Shown here piece by piece: positions 57,326-64,000 of a DNA stretch of 64,000 nucleotides. The notes beneath the pieces are model-generated. The model searched no databases. It worked only from the letters and a program-made list of their open reading frames with translations, and was not told the origin of the DNA. Positions within the stretch are counted from its first letter, which is position 1. Each line of letters begins with the position of its first letter. Made by a program: the position numbers and the translations under genes. Origin of the DNA: Botryosphaeria dothidea. Its lineage: Eukaryota > Ascomycota > Dothideomycetes > Botryosphaeriales > Botryosphaeriaceae. The stretch lies in assembly GCA_011503125.2 (NCBI GenBank), contig WWBZ02000002.1:1240001-1304000 (forward strand). Reading direction: 5' to 3'.

Positions 57326-59834
57326 TTACCCCTTCAACGATCCCGCCGCCTTATAAACCAACCCCTTAATAATCCCCGCCCACTTCTCCGCCGCGCCCCG
57401 ATCGCCAAACTCGACCGCCTCGACCAATCCGGGAAACGTCGCGCCCGCGTACCCCGTCCAGAGACCGGGCGCGAAAACGACGTGCTTGAACCACGGGCGC
57501 CCGTCGAGGCCGCCGTGGAACAGGAACTGCCGCTCGAGGTACTTGTACTTGGCGTTGACGGCGCGCACGCGGTAGTAGAGCTTGATCTTCTTCCACCACT
57601 TCCACCACGGGATGGGGTTGGTGGCGATCTCCTCGCGGAGCGCGTCGGCGTCGGCGTCGACGCGCGCGGCCGCCTTGTGCAGCTTGTCGATGGCCTTGCC
57701 GATGGGGGCGAGCAGGTCGGCGATGTCCCACTGCTCGACGCCCTTGGAGTCTTGCGATGAAGCGACCTCGGCCGCCTTGTCCCCGACGGACTTGAGGTAG
57801 CGCTTGAGGCCGACGGCGTAGTTGGTGGCGTTGAAGTGGATGACGGGCGTCTCGATCAGCTTGGCGGCGAGGACGGCGAAGACCTTGGCGATGGTCTCGT
57901 GGTACGCGAAGCCGGGATCGCCGAAGCGGTCCATCCACGCGAAGCTGTCGTAGTTGCTGTGGTAGTGGTAGATGGGGCTCTTCGAGTCCGGCTTGAAGCC
58001 CAGGTCGACCGACGGGATGCCCGCGAAGTCCTGGAAGGCTGTGAAGTCGGAGCCGCTGCCCATCGTGCTGATGTGCTTGTTCCACACGTCGCCGACCGTT
58101 TGGCCTTCGATTGTCTGGTTGGGGCTCTGCACCTTCAGCGTGGCTTCGATGAGGGCGTCGTCGAGCAGAGGGGCGGCGGAAGCACCGAAGTGCGGACCAG
58201 TGGCGCCGACGTCGACGTTGATGTAGGCGACGGCGGCATGGGACAGCCACGGCAGGTACTCTTCGACCCATTCGGTGGAGCCAATGAGACCGTACTCTTC
58301 GCCGTCCCAGCTGGCAAACACGATGGTACGGAGCGGCTTCCATCCCTTGGACAGGGCGATACCGAAGGCGCGAATGAGTTCGTTGAAAGCAGCAGAGCCC
58401 GAGTTGGGGTCACCGGCACCTCCAGCAATCCAGGCGTCTCTGTGGTTGCCAAGGACAATGACTTCGTCTGGAATAGTGCCGTTGATAATGCCAATGACAT
58501 CCCATTGGGGAGTGGTGACATACTCCTGCTCATTGACGAGATTGATGACAAGGTCGTCGGGGGTGGGACCAATGTTATACTCGACGCCCTTGGAGCCAAG
58601 GCCACCGCCTTGCCAGTACTTGTTGAAGTCCTCAGCCTTGGGACCATAGCCATTCAGGGCCTTGAGCAGCGGCAAAGCGTCGGTGTACGAGATGGGAATC
58701 GAAGGAATCGAAGGAATCTTGCCCTTGACATCATCACGAGGGACGCCGGGCTTTGAGGGGTAGCCGGGAGTGGTAGGGTCGCCAGGAGCAAAAGCTAGTT
58801 CAATTAGAGAGTCGAAGATAATGAAAGGTGGTTGATGTCAACTTACACAAGAACTGAGTGCTGCCACGCTGGACGCTGCTGGGGTTCCTCGCCGGGCCCT
58901 CGGGGTACGCCTTGTATCCGTTCTCCTCGGTGACCTCTCCGTCATCGCCAGGATCGGAGTAGATAACAACACCTACCAATCCGAGATCCTCGGCGCGCTT
59001 GACCTTGAGACCACGGAAGATACCACCGTACTTTACGAGCGCAATCTTACCCTCCAGGGTGATATTGGCCTTGAGCAGGTCTTCATAGTCCTGGTAGGTA
59101 CCGTAGTTGACGTAGACGTAGGGCGCAGTCACGTTGCCGGAGGCGCTGTATCCGTGGAAGGTAGGGATACAGTCCTCAAGACCGCTGGTAGGGTCCTCTT
59201 CAAGGACATCCTCCTCCAAGCTGGCCTCATATGCGACCTTCCAGCCATCGACATTTTCGGCGTCTCTCTTGCTCTCCTTGCTCTTCTGGATCAGAGCCAA
59301 CCGGTGTCCGAGAGGATAGTTCAGATAGGTGTCATAAGCGACAAGGTCGACCTTGGGGACACCGAACTCCTCCCACTTTTCCTTCGTCCAAATAGCCTGG
59401 CTGATGTTCTTGCCGGCAAGGTGGGGTCCGGCCGTGTAGTACTTGCTGTACTCGCGGGCCTTCTCAGCACTGGGCTCGGTCAGGAGGATCTTCTCGAGCT
59501 CCTCGTAGCTCAAGCCGTCGCTGTTAGGCCAGGCTCTGCTCAGGCTATAACCCCCACTTCTGATGGCGGCAAACTCGTTGTTGGCGACGGCCTTATCGCC
59601 GGGGAAGTATGGCGGGAGGATGAAGATGGAGGCGAGGACGGCGCCGAGGACGATGGCGGGCACGATTGCGAGGGTGTAGGTGCACACGCGGCGAAGGGTG
59701 TGGTGCGGGTATCGTGGCGGGCGCTCGCCGACAGGCACGACCTGGATGAGAGGCGTGCGTTCGGTGGCCATTGCGGCGGCTTTCTCGTCGTGGGACGTTA
59801 CCATTGCTGGCTGGGGTTCAAGGGGGAAATGCAC
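57326..59834 (-). CDS. Membrane M28 metallopeptidase, GCPII/transferrin-receptor-like
   Basis: This type II membrane protein is of the glutamate carboxypeptidase II class. Yeast relatives (Vps70, Tre1/Tre2) act in vacuolar sorting and transporter turnover. Exons 59834-58847 and 58794-57326 give 818 residues. A short cytosolic tail is followed by one membrane segment at ~52-75 (TLAIVPAIVLGAVLASIFIL). A PA domain lies at about 200-330 (YGTYQDYEDLLKANI, GVVIYSDPGDDG). The peptidase domain follows, with di-zinc ligands in place: H447 and D458 (GNHRDAWIAGGAGDPNSG), catalytic E495 and ligand E496 (WDGEEYG), D524 (NVDVGA) and a late His in IYHYHSNYDS. The TFR dimerisation domain closes the protein. 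All catalytic residues are kept, so activity is likely. A second ATG 10 codons in (MVTSHDEK) is an alternative start. Confidence 0.95.
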
Positions 59835-62118
59835 TACTCAACTGCCCCATGTGCGAGTGGAGGAGCAGCGAGAGGCGAGGGCAGTCGGTCTTGATGTAGT
59901 CTGGGGAGATGGCGGGAGCTGGAGCTGTCGAGCTTGGACCCGCATCTGACGAGCTTCCTGCTGCGGAAGTCGATGCTGAACTCCGTCATCGCTGCGGAGA
60001 AATGCGATCGGCTGCCCTCGGCTTGGCCGAGCCGCTACAACGATGAACGTGACCTCGGCGCCCGTTCCTCCTCAATCCTTTGTCATCCTGCATACCTCGC
60101 ACACGCACGCTGCAGCCACCCTGGAATGCTCAGGAAGCCGTGCCTTCTCGAGCGCTGGTGTTGTCAATGAGCGTTGAACCGTGGCTCGACCGCGACGGCC
60201 CGAAAGCCACCAACCGTCGGAACCTTGCCAATCACGCCGAATATGCGCGGAGCACGCCAGTATCATGTCTTTCGAATCGCTAATGGGAGTCGGGTCCGCT
60301 GCCAAAACCAGCTAGACTGGTTGTCGACAATGCGTACTCTGCTAGTGCTGTTTGCTCGATCACACACCACCGTGACCCCCGAGCCTTGAAGTCCAGGTCA
60401 TTCTTCTCTGGCTTGCTCCTGAGGGATATTGGAGGATTGCGGGGCACCTAACTGTTTGATCTTCAGTCACCATTGGCGATCTGTTGTGCGACGTTTCTCG
60501 ATGACACGGTCCCGGGATAACGGTCCCGAGAGATTTTGGCCTTTGACTTCAATGGAAGCGTTCAACAGAAGCCGAGGGTCCGGCTGTTTACACACATCCT
60601 GCTAGCAGTATTCAGATGCTGCTTTAGGTCGGTGTTCCCTTTGGATTGGAACGAAAGCGGCCGCCTGCGCACGCCAAAATCTTTGTGGGAGACTGCGAGG
60701 ACTGTCATCAGCAGTGCCGTTGGGCCTGCTTTTCCTGGACGCTCGACCCCAAAGATGGACAAAGGAATGTAAGATCTGGACGGTGAGATGCCATTTTTCG
60801 AGGAACAGAGGTGTGTGGCTCGACTTTCGCTGTTGCTTGGGGCGATGTTGCCTCAGTAATTTCGTCACATGTGTCGGGAGGTAGCACCAGAGGGACTGAT
60901 GGTCCAGGTACCTGACACACTTAGTTTCTCTGACCTAAGCCACTCATCTAGATGTTTTGCGCCCCAGCGAGTAAACGAGCTATACACTTAGAAAGCTGAA
61001 GCCTTTGATTGAAATATAAATTGGAATATGATCCGCCGCTGAGGGACTTGCTAGCACAGCGCCTGCCTCGTTATGGATCGGCCTGGCTTTCTGCCCGGTA
61101 GGCCCTCACCTGGAGCGCAGTCGTCGCATCTATCCTCACAACGCCATGGTCCTGATTTCCCTGTCGCGAGCGACTCTCTCCATCTCCCGGATGTGCCAAA
61201 CCTTTTCGTTGTCCTGGAATCGCGATGTGGTGGAGACAGCAGAGTTTCTCGGCAAGTGACATAGGGGTTGCAGGTGAAGTGCGGCAGACGCTGCCGAGGC
61301 GGCTCGGAATCAAGGAGGCTGTCTCTTAGAGTATCGCAACTCTAGAATTGGGTTCTGGAAGGCTCTGTGGCAAGCAAATGCGCGCGCTTGAGAATGGCCA
61401 CTGCGCGCTGTGCATGTCATATCTTGGTGCAGTGTGAGGTCGGCGGTGGGTTGTCGTGCTGCCAAAAGGGTCAGAGGCAAGGATTGGCAGGTCGAAGCGT
61501 TGCCGTAGCTGTCATTAGGGCTTTACAGCTGCTGAGATCATGCGTGGAGTCTCTGCAGTTGTGATGTGACGTGGAAGATCTGCTCACAGCCGCCGCAGCG
61601 CATAGCCGCCGGCGCGGCGATGGTGCGGTAGTGTCGGTGCGGGTGGAAGTTCCGTTGCGGCTCTCAACACAATTGCGACGCATCGTGATAGCGCCGGCGT
61701 GTGGCTTGTCAGGCCCGCTAAGACCGGTGCTGGGTGGTGGCGTGCCGTGCGCGGACCAGCTGCTGTGCAGCGGCGCGTGAACAACAACAATGACCGCCAC
61801 CTTCATGAGGAGCGCGCTGCAGCAGGAGAGACGTTCAGCTCCAGGTGGACGTCGCTGGCCAGACGAGACTGGAGCTGTTTTGATCTATCACCGTGGACCG
61901 AATGGGCGTTGGCAGTCAAGCGTTGAGCAGGCAACACCAGGAGCAGCACATCACGAAGGCATACAACAATAACACCATCGCACATCTGTAGCAAGCACCA
62001 TCAGCCTGAGCTGTCTCCACTATCCAGACTCACCACCAGCCCAAGCTATCTTCAAGTGTCTTCAAGGTCAAGTCTCTTCCTCAAGTGCCTGCGCGTGGCA
62101 GACAAATAACGAAAAGAA
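59835..62118. other. Long intergenic region, 2.3 kb
   Basis: This runs from the M28 peptidase promoter to the U2 3' end. Short ORFs of 60-110 codons have no recognisable domain. No TATA box, tRNA or repeat could be assigned. Confidence 0.55.
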
Positions 62119-62303
62119 GGTCGCGTCAGCCCGAAGTAGTGCAATACGAGCGACACTATGGTCCAGAAGATGAGCGGTGCTCAGAGCCCCCAGTCCGTTG
62201 TCCAAAAACTGGTCTCAGGCTGTCACCTCCGTAGAGGCGTGCCAGAGATCAAACTGACAAGAACAGGTACTACACTTGATCTAAGCCAAAAGGCAAAGAG
62301 GAG
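62119..62303 (-). ncRNA. U2: U2 spliceosomal snRNA
   Basis: U2 pairs with intron branch sites in the spliceosome. On the minus strand the 5' part reads CTCTTTGCCTTTTGGCTTAG, then ATCAAGTGTAGTA, matching the most conserved stretch of U2. The branch-pairing GTAGTA is at 62273-62268. Stem IIb is a perfect CCTC-TACG-GAGG hairpin (62238-62227). The Sm site AGTTTTTGG is at 62210-62202. The terminal loop TATTGCACTAC (about 62146-62136) matches the U2A'/U2B'' loop TATTGCAGTAC inside a CTCG/CGGG stem. The resulting ~185 nt agrees with the usual U2 length. Both ends are approximate, within about 5 nt at the 5' end and 10 nt at the 3' end. Confidence 0.94.
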
Positions 62304-63065
62304 CTGAAGAAGAAAAAAAGGTGTCCAGGTCGAGGGGAGGAGGGGTATTTAAGTGTCGAGGGAGGGCGGTTGTTGATGGAGCAGCACGAGGACGGTTACA
62401 GGGGTGTCTCTCCAGCTAAACCTAAAAGGGGATTCCACAGCCTGGTGATGAGTCTCAGATCACTGATTCAGCCGCAAAGATAGACGCCATAGCCCCAGAT
62501 GCACAGCTGGCCCCCGCGCGCCGTGCTTTTTGGGTGGAATCTGGATGACAAACGGCCCCGCGATGACCGATCTGGAAGTCACAAACCGCGCTAGACCAAC
62601 AGAAGCACACGTGAAGGTGTTCGAACAGATTCCAGCAGGACATTGCAGTCACAATGGCAGCAAACGAATCACGCCACTCAGGCAGATCTTTCCGGATACA
62701 GCCATCAGCTTTGTTGCCTGGTGCCTCCCCGCGCAGGCAACGCAATCGCACTCACAGCCAGCGCAGGCGGTTCTGACGATGTTCGGCAACGAGCGAACGG
62801 CCTGGCACGGCCCCGCGGCCGAGACGCCACGACAAAAGCTTAGCGGAGATCCACTGTTAGGCTGCTCAGCCCTACAGCGCACCGTTACGTCATTCTCCGC
62901 TCGACTCCAGCGCAAACCGCACGATGATGTAGCGGCGGGTCTCGCGACTTGTATATAGCAGCCATTGCCGCAGATGCCTGCAACAACCAAGCATTGATCC
63001 AACAAGACCCCGCACCCCACCGACTGCCATACCTCAGTGTTCTCGCAAAGTGACAGCAGCTCAAA
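62304..63065. other. Divergent promoter region between U2 and 6PGD-like gene
   Basis: This 0.76 kb stretch is shared by U2 (leftward) and the 6PGD-like gene (rightward). Apart from the TATA-like site near U2, no defined element or ORF was found. TATATA at 62951-62956 lies 110 bases before the 6PGD-like ATG. Confidence 0.5.
62344..62351 (-). promoter_or_regulatory. TATA-like element of U2 gene
   Basis: CTTAAATA on the minus strand lies about 41-48 bases upstream of the U2 5' end, in a stretch that is otherwise purine-rich on the plus strand. This is a plausible snRNA TATA element by position. Confidence 0.4.
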
Positions 63066-64000
63066 ATGGTGCAGGCGACAGATATCAAGAAGGTGGTGTT
63101 CCCCGCAGGACCTTGCGCAACGTCGAGGAAAACAAGCTCACCAAGCATCTTAGCTCGCCATGATCGGCTGCGGCAGCATGGGCGGCGGCATGGCCCTCCT
63201 TTTCGCCGAGCACGGCGTGCAGGTATCGCTGCAGGATCCCTCCGAGGCAGCCATGGACAAGATCGTCGAGCAGGCGAAGCAAGCCACTACCGTCCCCGAC
63301 GGTGCCGTTCGAAAGTACTCTGACTACGAATCTCTCTGCGCCTCCCTCGACAGCCCCAAGGTTTTCGTCTTCTCACTTCCACACGGCTCTGTTGGCGACA
63401 TGGTGCTTGGCGGGTTGATGCCGTATCTGGACAAAGGGGACATTATCATTGATGCTGGGAACGAGAACTGGCAGAACACGGAGAGGAGACAGGGCAAATG
63501 CTACACAAGAGGTGTGAGGTACATTGGAATGGGTGTTTCTGGCGGCTATCAAGCTGCCAGGCAGGGCCCGAGCATGTGCCCCGGTGGAGATGATGAGTCG
63601 TTAGACATAGTCCTGCCTCTGCTAAAGAAGGTTGCGGCGAAGGATAAGAACGGCGTACCCTGCGTAGGCAAGGCAGGAACTGGAGGCTCAGGGCATTATG
63701 TGAAGATGATCCACAACGGGATCGAGCACGGCATGATCAGTGCAGTTTCTGAGGCGTATGATATCATGAAGAAAGGCCTGGGCATGAGCAATGATGAGAT
63801 TGGTAAGGTCTTCGAGCAATGGAACGAGGAAGGGGGGCTGGTAAGCTTCAAATCACCTCTTCCAGATCATGACTGACCTCCTGCAGCAAGGAACCTTTTT
63901 GATCTGGATCAGCGCAGACATCTGCCGCATAAAGGACAAGTCTCGCAACAATGAATATGTCCTGGACACCGTAGAGGACAAGGTTGTACAGGATATTACC
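63066..64000 (+). CDS. 6-phosphogluconate-dehydrogenase-like protein, divergent paralogue, 3' end outside window
   Basis: 6PGD oxidises and decarboxylates 6-phosphogluconate to ribulose-5-phosphate. Exons 63066-63092, 63154-63840 and 63887 to beyond 64000 give the first 276 residues. The Rossmann motif is GCGSMGGG (14-21), unlike the GLAVMGQN of canonical 6PGD. The catalytic region is well kept: IDAGNENWQNTERR near 109, GMGVSGG with S138, K193 and E200 in GHYVKMIHNGIEHG. The exon 3 start FLIWISADICRIKD also departs from the usual FLIEIT. This appears to be a fungal 6PGD paralogue whose coenzyme or substrate may differ. The first exon is only 27 bases and its donor is a weak GTGGTG, but the join KK-LAMIGCGSM is natural. 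Confidence 0.88.

Noticed and set aside
62430..62470. A C/D-box snoRNA near GTGATGA and CTGA
   Set aside because: The two boxes are only about 14 bases apart and lack a terminal stem.
1..64000. CRISPR arrays, insertion sequences, LTRs or secondary-metabolite clusters
   Set aside because: No spaced direct repeats, transposase or reverse-transcriptase motifs, or PKS/NRPS domains were seen in any frame.

Overview
The window is nuclear DNA from a filamentous ascomycete (Pezizomycotina; Dothideomycetes is my best guess). The reasons are many short GT-AG introns with CTRAC-type branch sites, compact genes on both strands separated by 0.4-2.3 kb, GC-rich coding sequence, and a gene set that includes a Y14/RBM8A exon-junction protein, tricalbin, a DUF7514-type protein and a UROD/MetE-like protein. 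I rebuilt 20 spliced or single-exon protein genes by joining exons by eye. All keep frame across every junction. I also found one hypothetical ORF, one snRNA gene (U2) and one tRNA-like relic. No transposon, secondary-metabolite cluster, CRISPR array or organellar insert was seen.

Layout. 2.0-2.9 kb: ribosomal protein uL14 (RPL23, +). 4.6-6.5 kb: Ent3-type epsin (-). 7.5-8.5 kb: cyclophilin with a mitochondrial presequence and an internal start (+). 9.2-10.5 kb: intronless PLP enzyme of the cystathionine gamma-synthase family (+). 11.6-13.8 kb: unrecognised coiled-coil protein (-). 15.5-17.5 kb: Sti1 co-chaperone (-). 18.8 kb: type II tRNA-like relic (-). 19.6-20.4 kb: charged hypothetical protein (+). 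20.6-24.2 kb: Kap120/importin-11 (-). 26.0-28.3 kb: UDP-glucose pyrophosphorylase (+). 29.0-31.1 kb: DUF7514-like protein (+). 33.0-34.5 kb: BuGZ/ZNF207-like zinc finger (+). 35.6-36.8 kb: MetE-like protein (-). 38.2-43.2 kb: tricalbin (-). 45.0-47.3 kb: AAA+ ATPase (-). 49.4-52.5 kb: APRT, RidA and Y14 in tandem (+). 54.1-56.1 kb: secreted GH76 enzyme (+). 57.3-59.8 kb: membrane M28 peptidase of the GCPII/transferrin-receptor type (-). 62.1-62.3 kb: U2 snRNA (-). 63.1 kb to the window end: divergent 6-phosphogluconate-dehydrogenase-like protein (+), cut by the window edge.

The genes do not form a pathway. They look like ordinary housekeeping loci: translation, splicing and EJC, nuclear import, chaperones, trafficking, ER-plasma membrane contacts, cell-wall and nucleotide-sugar metabolism, purine salvage. 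The points most worth a second look are the U2 gene, three genes whose in-frame second ATGs could give two protein forms (cyclophilin, RidA, UGP1), the divergent 6PGD paralogue, the unrecognised coiled-coil protein, and the charged and poly-glycine insertions in the GH76 enzyme. I did not find evidence for a novel multi-gene system. All functions come from recognising family motifs by eye; no database search was run.
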